This document shows, piece by piece, positions 1-5,253 of a stretch of DNA of 5,729 nucleotides. The translations under genes and the position numbers were made by a program. Below the pieces are notes generated by a model that was given only the letters and a program-made list of their open reading frames with translations, did not search any database and was not told the DNA's origin. Where the stretch lies: assembly GCA_039026975.1 (NCBI GenBank), contig JBCCLI010000415.1, forward strand, positions 1-5,729, read 5' to 3'. Source of the DNA: JBCBKZ01 sp039026975 (GTDB lineage: Bacteria; Bacteroidota; Bacteroidia; J057). Each line of letters opens with the position of its first letter. Positions within the stretch are counted from its first letter, which is position 1.

Positions 1-1230
1 GATGAGGGAAATCCTCCTAACCCCAAAGGTCTTTTTTACCCCTATTTCCTTAGTTCTGACCGCAGCTTTGGCTGTGGAGAGATTGACATAGTTAATACAG
101 GCCATGATGAGGAGAAAGAATGCTATTAGGGAGAATAGCCTTACATATTCTATTCTTCCACCTGCCTGAAGGCCATTTTCATATCGGTTGAATAGATAGC
201 TGTCAGAATACTTTCTGCTCATCAAGTTGTGGTCAGTATCTGGATAATTTGCTTGGAGAACCTGATTCAGCTTCTGGTCAAATTGCTTCATATCTGTCCC
301 CTGAAGTAGGACCATATAGGTGTGTGGGTCACTATTACCCCAGTCTCTGGTCCATGGGCGAGCTTCAAGAAACAGGTCATAATTCACTAGGAGCTCAAAC
401 TGGTCTGTAGCACTCGATGGAGGAGGAAGGAAAACGCCAGCTACTTCATAAGTACCTGAGTATTTCCAATAGTTCCATTCTATCAGCTCTCCTACCAGAT
501 TTTCCGTCCGCCCGAATAGCTTCTGAGCTAAATGGGTAGAAATGGCAATAGCATGCTTATCCTTAAAGAAAGCTTCTTGATTACCCGCTAAGAATTCACA
601 TGTGAATACTTCGAAATAGGATTCTCCAATAAATTGATGACTTGCCTTTAGATAGGTTTTATCGGTAGAGATGATACCCTTTTCTCCATCAAACCAGGAG
701 GAAGGTACTACGGAAACAGCATGTTCTACCTCTGGTAGCTCTTGCTCTAGGGTCTCTGCCAGTAAGCCCTGGGTATGTTCAGAAGTAAGTACTCCCTCAG
801 AATTAGGAATGTTCTGAACCACCTGATAAAGTTGGGCATCCTTTTGGTGAAACTTATCAATGCTCATTTCATCCTGCACCCAAAGAAAGATCATCAAGGC
901 ACAGGCCAGACCTGTGGAGAGTCCTATTAGATTGATCAGGAAAGTAGTCTTATTTCGGAGAAAGCTCCGGTAAGTAATCAGTAGGTCAAATTTTAACATA
1001 GCTGGTTGAATGAATGAAGGTAAAAAGGGACGAATGATCCCAGGCCTAAACAGGAGCAGGACATCTAACAGCATAAGCCATCTGGCTTTCTGAATAGAAG
1101 CCTCCTGCATTCTCTCCTCAAACAGCTCTAGTAAATCACCCTCTATATCAAGATGGATTTCTGGTTTGCAAAACCATTTGAATAGCTTCAGCAAAAACTG
1201 AGGAGAAGTATGTGGTCCTGTGAACTTCAT
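1..1230 (-). CDS. FtsX/MacB-type ABC transporter permease with N-terminal permease prefix domain (3' end cut off)
   Basis: Reading the minus strand from the ATG at 1230-1228 gives 410 codons without a stop, up to the left edge of the window, so the C-terminal half is missing. Residues about 10-72 form a cytoplasmic prefix: WFCKPEIHLDIEGDLLELFEER (19-40), then KAR and FRPGIIRPF (61-69). I recognise this as the 'permease prefix domain 2' type found in Bacteroidota permeases that sit beside PadR regulators. The permease proper starts near Met78 with TYRSFLRNKTTFLINLIGL and a first membrane helix at about 97-117. A long periplasmic MacB-like domain follows (about 118-360), with the typical ISTHLAQKLFG block near 180-191. 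A second helix (about 365-385) leads into the FtsX signature TKEIGVKKTFGVRR at 393-406. The product should be an inner-membrane subunit working with a separate ATPase; substrate unknown. The start codon overlaps the padR stop (ATGA), so translation is probably coupled. The family assignment is secure; the transported substrate or mechanical role is not. Confidence 0.93.
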   Translation of the reverse strand, partial: MKFTGPHTSPQFLLKLFKWFCKPEIHLDIEGDLLELFEERMQEASIQKARWLMLLDVLLLFRPGIIRPFLPSFIQPAMLKFDLLITYRSFLRNKTTFLINLIGLSTGLACALMIFLWVQDEMSIDKFHQKDAQLYQVVQNIPNSEGVLTSEHTQGLLAETLEQELPEVEHAVSVVPSSWFDGEKGIISTDKTYLKASHQFIGESYFEVFTCEFLAGNQEAFFKDKHAIAISTHLAQKLFGRTENLVGELIEWNYWKYSGTYEVAGVFLPPPSSATDQFELLVNYDLFLEARPWTRDWGNSDPHTYMVLLQGTDMKQFDQKLNQVLQANYPDTDHNLMSRKYSDSYLFNRYENGLQAGGRIEYVRLFSLIAFFLLIMACINYVNLSTAKAAVRTKEIGVKKTFGVRRISLI

Positions 1231-1568
1231 ATGGAGGGCTTGGGGAATAAGGCTGATCTTGGAATAGAATTCCACAATTGGTTGCGGGTATCACGTGTAT
1301 GTTCCAGTGCTCTTTGTCCGAGGGCCGTGATGGTGAACATAAGCTTGGGTCTACCTGCGCGGGAAGGAGTAGCTGCACCTTTACGGCTGCTGAGGTAGTC
1401 TTTGTTCTCCAGTCTTCTAAGGGCAGTTTGTAGGGCACCTACACTTACTTTTCTCTGGAGCCTATCTTCAATTTCTTTCTTGATGGAGACCCCATAAGCA
1501 TCAGGATGCAAGACTGCTACAGTGAGTAGAACTACTTCTTCAAATTCTCCCAATCTATATTGCTTCAT
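1227..1568 (-). CDS. PadR-family transcriptional regulator
   Basis: This encodes 113 residues with a full PadR winged helix-turn-helix. Residues 6-20 (LGEFEEVVLLTVAVL) form the first helix. AYGVSI (24-29) is the PadR 'YGxxI' turn. VSVGALQTALRRLENKDYL (41-59) is the recognition-helix block, corresponding to the family's S-G-A-x-x-x-x-L-x-R-L-E pattern. GRPKLMFTITALGQRAL (72-88) is the wing and the following strand and helix. The short C-terminal tail (89-113) can supply only a small dimerisation helix, as in the minimal PadR subfamily. PadR proteins are mostly repressors that bind DNA as dimers and are released by small molecules. Here the gene precedes, and overlaps by 4 bases, a permease gene, so the two are almost certainly one transcription unit under its own control. 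The ATG at 1568 lies 3 bases from a conspicuous direct repeat that may be the operator. No ligand can be inferred. Confidence 0.95.
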   Translation of the reverse strand: MKQYRLGEFEEVVLLTVAVLHPDAYGVSIKKEIEDRLQRKVSVGALQTALRRLENKDYLSSRKGAATPSRAGRPKLMFTITALGQRALEHTRDTRNQLWNSIPRSALFPKPSI

Positions 1569-1571
1569 ATT

Positions 1572-1632
1572 AATTCCTAATTGTAGTAATATAAATTACG
1601 AGATTTGCTATATAAATTCCTAATTGTAGTAA
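1572..1632 (-). promoter_or_regulatory. Paired 18-bp direct repeats upstream of padR, candidate operator
   Basis: The plus-strand 18-mer AATTCCTAATTGTAGTAA occurs exactly at 1572-1589 and again at 1615-1632. Similarity extends into the AT-rich flanks on both sides (read on the minus strand, both copies sit in TTAT-T-TTACTACAATTAGGAATT context). Start-to-start distance is 43 bp, close to four helical turns, so both copies would face the same side of the DNA. The proximal copy ends 3 bases before the padR start codon. The arrangement suits binding of two regulator dimers over promoter and translation start, hence autoregulation of padR and the permease. The motif does not match the ATGT-N8-ACAT operator known from some PadR proteins. 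I could not place a Bacteroidota -33/-7 promoter here with confidence. Confidence 0.5.
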
Positions 1633-1666
1633 AATAAAGTGTGAAAGAATAGGCAGGGGGACCTTA

Positions 1667-1721
1667 AGAAGGTTGCGTGGATTAGTCGGGAGATCTCGGT
1701 CGCCTCTGCTTGCAACCTTCT
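1667..1721. repeat. 10-bp perfect inverted repeat in intergenic DNA
   Basis: AGAAGGTTGC at 1667-1676 is matched by its exact reverse complement GCAACCTTCT at 1712-1721, with a 35-base interior that carries its own 8-bp palindrome GAGATCTC. No run of T follows on either strand, so a terminator is not supported. It lies about 100 bases behind the padR promoter region and 40 bases before the tandem repeat. The style (hairpin with GGGAGATCTCGG-like core) resembles dispersed intergenic repeats common in this phylum, but I cannot assign it to a named family. Confidence 0.5.
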
Positions 1722-1760
1722 GCATGCACACAGAGAAGACGGAAAAGGGGGATGAATACA

Positions 1761-2187
1761 GAAATAATGTAGAGGTGGATTTATCCGCCCATAAATAGAT
1801 TCAGAGGTTTGCTGGCACTTGGTTTTGCTCCTATGGAGCAATGGGGTGTTTTCGTAATCCTATGGTCTATTGGGGTAGGGCTCCGATGGAGCCAGTATAA
1901 GAGGAGGTTTGTTCTCCTACCCTTAAATGGGATAGGAGGTAGGACTGGTTAATCCGCCGAAATAATGTAGGGGCGGATTTATCCGCCTTTAAATGAAACC
2001 AGAGGTTTGCTGACACTTGGTTTTGCTCTTATGGAGCAATAGGGTGCTTTCGTAATCCTATGGGCTACTGCGGTAGGGCTCCGATGGAGCCAGTATAAGA
2101 GGAGGTTTGTTCTCCTACCCTTAAATGGGATAGGAGGTAGAACAGATTAATCTACCGAAATAATGTAGGGGCGGATTTATCCGCCCG
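1761..2187 (+). repeat. 198-bp tandem repeat, two full copies plus a partial third, built of REP-like hairpins
   Basis: Copy 1 is 1761-1958, copy 2 is 1959-2156, and the first ~30 bases of a third copy are 2157-2187, each opening with GAAATAATGTAG. By hand alignment the full copies match without gaps and differ at about 20 positions (near 90% identity); roughly 65 bases in the middle (from about 1874 in copy 1) are identical. Each unit holds several hairpins, in copy 1 coordinates: GG(T/C)GGAT-TT-ATCCGCC at 1774-1789; TTGCTCC-TAT-GGAGCAA at 1825-1841; GGCTCC-GAT-GGAGCC at 1879-1893, directly preceded by GTAG (1875-1878); and CTCCTACCC/GGGATAGGAG at 1914-1938 with one bulged base. GTAG also stands just before the first hairpin. 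A GTAG tetranucleotide 5' of a palindrome is the hallmark of REP elements moved by REP-associated tyrosine transposases, so a REP cluster is the best guess. No transposase is in the window and no open frame of note lies in the repeat. The strand given is the one on which a folded RNA would be best paired. Confidence 0.85.
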
Positions 2188-2537
2188 TTGAAGTATACGG
2201 CAGCTGAAGCAGCCGGTCCATTTAGCTTTGATGAGCTCAGCACATATTTGCTTAGGAAAAGTTTGCTTACAAGCTGCTTTGCTACAGCTTCGCTAGATCA
2301 CCCTTCCACTTCTACCCCCTTTCCCTTGAAAGGGCGACAAGCCTGCAATCCTAATGGAAAGAGAATAGCAGGGCATTCACCTTTAAAGGGGATATAAGCT
2401 TGTAAGAAGGGGTCTTATGGCTAATGCTTTGGCTTCTGCGAGTCTACCATTTAAATGCTGGAACAGAGGAATGGATTCAACATATATCAATAATTGGTAT
2501 ATTCAAGGAATTCCAATTACCAACAACCCTGATTAAT
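2188..2537. other. Gene-free, hairpin-rich intergenic stretch before the hydrolase
   Basis: I see no credible gene in these 350 bases. The only frame of any length, from about 2188 to 2397, begins with TTG inside the repeat and gives a low-complexity peptide without a recognisable motif. The stretch contains several small inverted repeats: AAGCTG/CAGCTT at 2271-2290, a clean 7-bp stem CCCTTTC-CCTT-GAAAGGG at 2317-2334, and the palindrome CCTTTAAAGG at 2380-2389. ACAAGC and GCTTGT bracket the last two parts. This looks like the remains of a second type of interspersed repeat rather than regulatory DNA. Between 2400 and 2537, where the hydrolase promoter should lie, I find no convincing TTG-N19-TAnnTTTG promoter; a 6-bp inverted repeat TTGGTA/TACCAA brackets about 2495-2524. 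Confidence 0.5.
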
Positions 2538-3575
2538 ATGAGACCTTTTTATCTATTGATAGCTGCCAGTTGCCTGTGTATGTGGAGCTGTCAACCACCA
2601 CCTCCTCCTCAGACAGATACGCTAGCCGCGTACTTTGATAATACCGGAAGAGATGATGTAATGACGGGAGGGGTAAAAATGATTCCCATTAGCACGCCTG
2701 TAGGAGAATTTAGTGTCTTCACCAAGAGGGTAGGGAATAACCCCAAAATCAAGCTGCTCCTTCTTCATGGGGGACCCGGAGGGACACATGAAGCCTTTGA
2801 ACCTTTCTTTAGCTTCCTTCCTAAAGAAGGCATAGAGTATTACTATTATGATCAGCTGGGTTCTTACTACAGTGACCAGCCGGAAGATCCCTCATTATGG
2901 GAAGTAGATAGATTTGTGGAGGAAGTAGAGCAGGTAAGAATAGCTTTAGGCCTGGATAAAGATAACTTTTATGTACTGGGACATTCCTGGGGGGGAATTC
3001 TGGCTATGGAATATGCCTTGAAGTATCAGGAGAATTTGAAGGGACTCATCATATCCAATATGATGGCGAGCTGCCCAGATTATGGAAAGTATGCTAATGA
3101 AGTCCTGGGGCCTGCCATGCCGCCGGAAGTGTTTGCTGAGATCCAGGTAATTGAAGCAAATAATGATTTTGATAATCCTCGCTATATGGAATTACTGGTT
3201 CCTCATCACTATGAGGAGCATGTATTGAGAATGCCGGCAGAGGAGTGGCCTAATGCTGTCAACAGAATGTTTGGCCACCTTAACCCTAATGTCTATGTGC
3301 CCATGCAGGGACCTAGTGAATTTGGGGTAAGAGGTAAACTGGAGAACTGGGACAGAACCGCAGATTTAAAGAATATAGGCGTTCCCACGCTTTCTATTGG
3401 AGGGGCTCATGATACTATGGATCCTGAACACATGGAATGGATCTCTACTGAGGTAAAGAATGGGAGATACCTCCACTGCCCTGAAGGAAGCCATCTGGCT
3501 TTTATTGATGACCGGGAAACCTATTTTGAAGGGTTGATTACCTTCATGAAGGATGTGGATATGGGAAATATGTAG
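2538..3575 (+). CDS. Lipoprotein alpha/beta hydrolase, proline iminopeptidase family (peptidase family S33)
   Basis: The 345-residue protein should remove N-terminal residues, classically proline, from peptides. The catalytic layout is complete: HGGPGG at 77-82 (oxyanion hole), DQLGS at 105-109, nucleophile elbow GHSWGG at 148-153 with Ser150, acid Asp292 in GAHDTMDP, and base His319 in EGSHLAF. The HGGPGG, DQLGS and GHSWGG trio is typical of proline iminopeptidases rather than of esterases or haloalkane dehalogenases. The cap domain lies at about 180-265. I chose the ATG at 2538 because it yields a short signal peptide, MRPFYLLIAASCLCMWSC, ending in Cys18 as a lipid-attachment site followed by QPPPPPQ. 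The lipobox (MWSC) is non-canonical, but Bacteroidota accept loose ones. A start at 2424 in the same frame would add 38 residues ahead of the signal peptide and bury it. The protein is then probably anchored in an envelope membrane, facing the periplasm or outside. It stands alone, with its own terminator. Exact substrate is unproven. Confidence 0.9.
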   Translation: MRPFYLLIAASCLCMWSCQPPPPPQTDTLAAYFDNTGRDDVMTGGVKMIPISTPVGEFSVFTKRVGNNPKIKLLLLHGGPGGTHEAFEPFFSFLPKEGIEYYYYDQLGSYYSDQPEDPSLWEVDRFVEEVEQVRIALGLDKDNFYVLGHSWGGILAMEYALKYQENLKGLIISNMMASCPDYGKYANEVLGPAMPPEVFAEIQVIEANNDFDNPRYMELLVPHHYEEHVLRMPAEEWPNAVNRMFGHLNPNVYVPMQGPSEFGVRGKLENWDRTADLKNIGVPTLSIGGAHDTMDPEHMEWISTEVKNGRYLHCPEGSHLAFIDDRETYFEGLITFMKDVDMGNM

Positions 3576-3596
3576 CCCCCATCTTTTTTAGCGTAA

Positions 3597-3638
3597 ACCC
3601 CCGGTGGGCCTGTTTAGGGTAAACCGGGGTCTCTTTTT
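3597..3638 (+). terminator. Rho-independent terminator after the hydrolase gene
   Basis: The arms CCCCGGT (3599-3605) and ACCGGGG (3623-3629) form a 7-bp GC-rich stem, extendable by an A-T pair past one bulged C, and are followed by T-CTCTTTTT (3630-3638). The loop contains a weaker nested pair GTTTA/TAAAC. It begins about 20 bases after the hydrolase stop and isolates that gene from the ribosomal operon. Confidence 0.8.
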
Positions 3639-3747
3639 ATAAAGAGCTAAATTCCGGCTGACCTGGCTCTTCCTTTCGCTACTATCCCACCGGTATGATA
3701 AAATGCTCTTTTTGAGCTGAAGACTGTAATTTTATACCATTAATCCG

Positions 3748-3777
3748 TTGATTTTCACTCGAAAAGCCCTACCTTTG
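3748..3777 (+). promoter_or_regulatory. Bacteroidota-type promoter of the rpsF-rpsR-rplI operon
   Basis: TTG at 3748-3750 and TACCTTTG at 3770-3777 match the -33 (TTG/TTTG) and -7 (TAnnTTTG) boxes of the primary sigma factor in Bacteroidota, with 19 bp between them. Transcription would start near 3782-3785, only about 12-15 bases before the rpsF ATG. The leader would be T-rich (CCTTTTTTA) with a weak purine stretch AGAAG before the start codon. Confidence 0.8.
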
Positions 3778-3796
3778 TAGTCCTTTTTTAGAAGAT

Positions 3797-4177
3797 ATGA
3801 TAGAAATCGAAATCAAAAAGTTTCAGCAGGAGTATGAAACTACGTTCATCCTTATTCCCGAACTGTCAGAGGGTGAACACAGACAGCTTGTTGATAAGTA
3901 CATCAGCATGATCAAAGACAACGGAGGGGAAGTGCACAATATTGAGCACTGGGGCATGAGGAAGTTGGCATATCCTATCGCAAAGAAAACCAATGGATAC
4001 TATGCATTCATTGAGTTTCGAGCAGACACTGAGTTCATTGATAATCTTGAGCAGGCTTACCGTTATGATGAAAGTGTAGTCAGGTACCTGACTGTGAAGT
4101 TGGAAAAGCATGCCTTGGAGTACAATGTGAAGAGAAGAGAGCAGGGCTTTGGAATGAGGAAAGACTTAAAACGCTAA
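3797..4177 (+). CDS. rpsF: 30S ribosomal protein S6
   Basis: The 126-residue product is S6, which forms a dimer with S18 and binds the central domain of 16S rRNA in the platform of the small subunit. It shows the ferredoxin-like fold signatures: YETTFIL at 13-19 for the first strand, GMRKLAYPIAKKTNGYY at 53-69, and VVRYLTVKL at 94-102 near the end of the domain, followed by a basic tail ending RKDLKR. The first 12 residues (MIEIEIKKFQQE) extend beyond the usual start of the family, where the YET motif lies a few residues from Met. No other ATG lies between 3797 and that motif, and the promoter's position fits this start. It heads the operon, 20 bases before rpsR. Confidence 0.98.
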   Translation: MIEIEIKKFQQEYETTFILIPELSEGEHRQLVDKYISMIKDNGGEVHNIEHWGMRKLAYPIAKKTNGYYAFIEFRADTEFIDNLEQAYRYDESVVRYLTVKLEKHALEYNVKRREQGFGMRKDLKR

Positions 4178-4197
4178 GCTACTAACATCAAGAAATC

Positions 4198-4473
4198 ATG
4201 GCCAGAAAAGAACAAGTAATAGGACCTACGGCGGTCAATAAGATTAAAACACAGAGTGTTACTAAAAAGTACTGCCGCTTCAAGAAAGCGGGTATTAAGT
4301 ACATAGACTATAAAGATCCTGACTTCCTGCTGAAATTTGTAAATGACCAGGGAAAGATTCTCCCTCGCAGACTGACAGGAACCAGTCTAAAATATCAGCG
4401 TAGATTGTCTGTGGCAATTAAGCGCGCCAGACATTTAGCTCTTTTACCATTTGTAACTGACGGATTGAAGTAA
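4198..4473 (+). CDS. rpsR: 30S ribosomal protein S18
   Basis: The 91-residue product is S18, partner of S6 in the 30S platform. The family core is intact: IDYKDPDFLLKF at 36-47, GKILPRRLTGTSLKYQRRL at 52-70, and KRARHLALLPFV at 75-86. The N-terminal 30 residues are basic and probably disordered off the ribosome. A single Cys26 is present, so there is no zinc-binding cysteine set. The start ATG follows rpsF by 20 bases; AAGAAATC before it is at best a weak ribosome binding site, as is normal in this phylum. Only 5 bases separate its stop from rplI. Confidence 0.98.
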   Translation: MARKEQVIGPTAVNKIKTQSVTKKYCRFKKAGIKYIDYKDPDFLLKFVNDQGKILPRRLTGTSLKYQRRLSVAIKRARHLALLPFVTDGLK

Positions 4474-4478
4474 GCATT

Positions 4479-4925
4479 ATGGAAGTAATTTTAAAACAAC
4501 CCGTACGAAATCTGGGTGATCAGGATGATATTGTAAAAGTGAAGCCGGGTTATGCAAGAAACTTCCTGATCCCACAGGGGCTGGCTATTTTAGCTACTAC
4601 TTCTAACAAGAAGTCCCTGGAAGAAAAGAAACGTCAGGCAAGCCATAAGCAAGAGTTTGTGAAAAATCAGGCTCAAGAAAAGGCTGATAGCATGGAAGGA
4701 ACTAAGATCCTGATTGAAACCCTGGCAGGTGCAGACGGAAAGCTGTTTGGATCTGTAACTTCTCTACAGATAGCTAATAGACTGAAAGAGAAAGGATTCG
4801 ATATAGATAAGCGTTCTGTAACTATAGAAGACATACGTTCTACTGGAGAATATGAAGCTACGATTCACCTTCACAAGGAGGTAAAAGTGCAGATTCCCAT
4901 AGAGGTAAGCAGAAAAGAAGAGTAG
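4479..4925 (+). CDS. rplI: 50S ribosomal protein L9
   Basis: The 148-residue product has the normal full length of L9, a two-domain protein with a long connecting helix that binds 23S rRNA near the L1 stalk and helps keep the reading frame. The N-terminal rRNA-binding domain is clear: VILKQPVRNLGDQDDIVKVK followed by PGYARNFLIPQG at 23-34. The connecting helix is the charged stretch of about 45-75 (KKSLEEKKRQASHKQEF and on). The C-terminal domain opens with GKLFGSVT at 87-94 and ends VKVQIPIEV. It is the last gene of the operon, with a strong terminator 25 bases beyond its stop. Confidence 0.98.
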   Translation: MEVILKQPVRNLGDQDDIVKVKPGYARNFLIPQGLAILATTSNKKSLEEKKRQASHKQEFVKNQAQEKADSMEGTKILIETLAGADGKLFGSVTSLQIANRLKEKGFDIDKRSVTIEDIRSTGEYEATIHLHKEVKVQIPIEVSRKEE

Positions 4926-4950
4926 ACTCTCTTCCCGTATAAATCATACA

Positions 4951-4981
4951 AGGCTATCCGATGAGGGTAGCCTTTCTTTTT
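4951..4981 (+). terminator. Rho-independent terminator of the ribosomal protein operon
   Basis: AGGCTATCC (4951-4959) pairs with GGGTAGCCT (4965-4973) over 9 bp, with one G-U pair and a 5-base GATGA loop, followed by TTTCTTTTT. Placement 25 bases after the rplI stop supports termination of rpsF-rpsR-rplI here. Confidence 0.9.
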
Positions 4982-5032
4982 GCTGTTTAAAAAAAGCCTG
5001 GCCTAATGGAGCTGGTCTTCCCCTCACCGAGC

Positions 5033-5170
5033 TTCAATAGAGAACGATCTTCTGGTGGTCAAAGCTGAGGATATAATGCGAACAGGAAAGGCTATGGACC
5101 TTTTTATGTTTACTACAGCAAGGATGTGGCTATCCTAACCTTATGTAAAGCCGCTATCCACCTACAATGA
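5033..5170 (+). pseudogene. Possible decayed remnant of a RelE/HigB-family toxin gene
   Basis: In one frame ending with the TGA at 5168, the sequence from 5081 reads NRKGYGPFYVYYSKDVAILTLC followed by KAAIHLQ. This resembles the C-terminal part of RelE/HigB-type mRNA interferases (pattern GYRVYY-KD---L-LC-G-DKSTQ-KDI). The distance from LC to Q is the same as in the family as I remember it, and two lysines follow the stop. Upstream in the same frame, RERSSGGQS is interrupted by a TGA at 5066-5068. No start codon, no intact N-terminal half and no antitoxin partner is visible, so if real it is a dead fragment. It lies between the operon terminator and the next permease. The resemblance is from memory over about 30 residues and could be chance. 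Confidence 0.3.
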
Positions 5171-5253
5171 AAAAAGTAAGTTTTGAGCAGAAGATTTGAA
5201 GATTTATGCTACTTTAAATGGCAGCTTCTCTTCAATCTATTAACCCCGGATAT

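Noticed and set aside
1210..1398. Open frame of 62 codons on the plus strand
   Set aside because: It is antisense to padR and the permease start and has no motif.
1148..1438. Open frame of 96 codons on the minus strand
   Set aside because: It overlaps padR and the permease start in another frame; both of those have clear family signatures.
1620..1841. Open frame of 73 codons on the minus strand across the repeat and inverted repeat
   Set aside because: It runs through repeat DNA and the candidate padR operator; the peptide is Ser/Cys/His-rich with no motif, and copy 2 of the repeat does not carry an equivalent gene.
1761..2187. CRISPR array
   Set aside because: The repeats are directly adjacent 198-bp units with no short repeat and unique spacer alternation, and no cas gene is present.
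2188..2397. Open frame of 69 codons on the plus strand
   Set aside because: It starts with TTG inside the third repeat copy, lacks any recognisable motif, and its bases are explained by hairpin repeats.
2424..2537. N-terminal 38-codon extension of the hydrolase
   Set aside because: It would place polar residues ahead of a proper lipoprotein signal peptide that begins at the ATG at 2538.
3866..4111. Open frame of 81 codons on the minus strand
   Set aside because: It is antisense to rpsF, which is certain.
5194..5217. Promoter for the right-hand permease (TTTG with TACTTTAA)
   Set aside because: The -7-like box has two mismatches to TAnnTTTG and the available TTTG boxes are 11 or 24 bp away instead of about 19.
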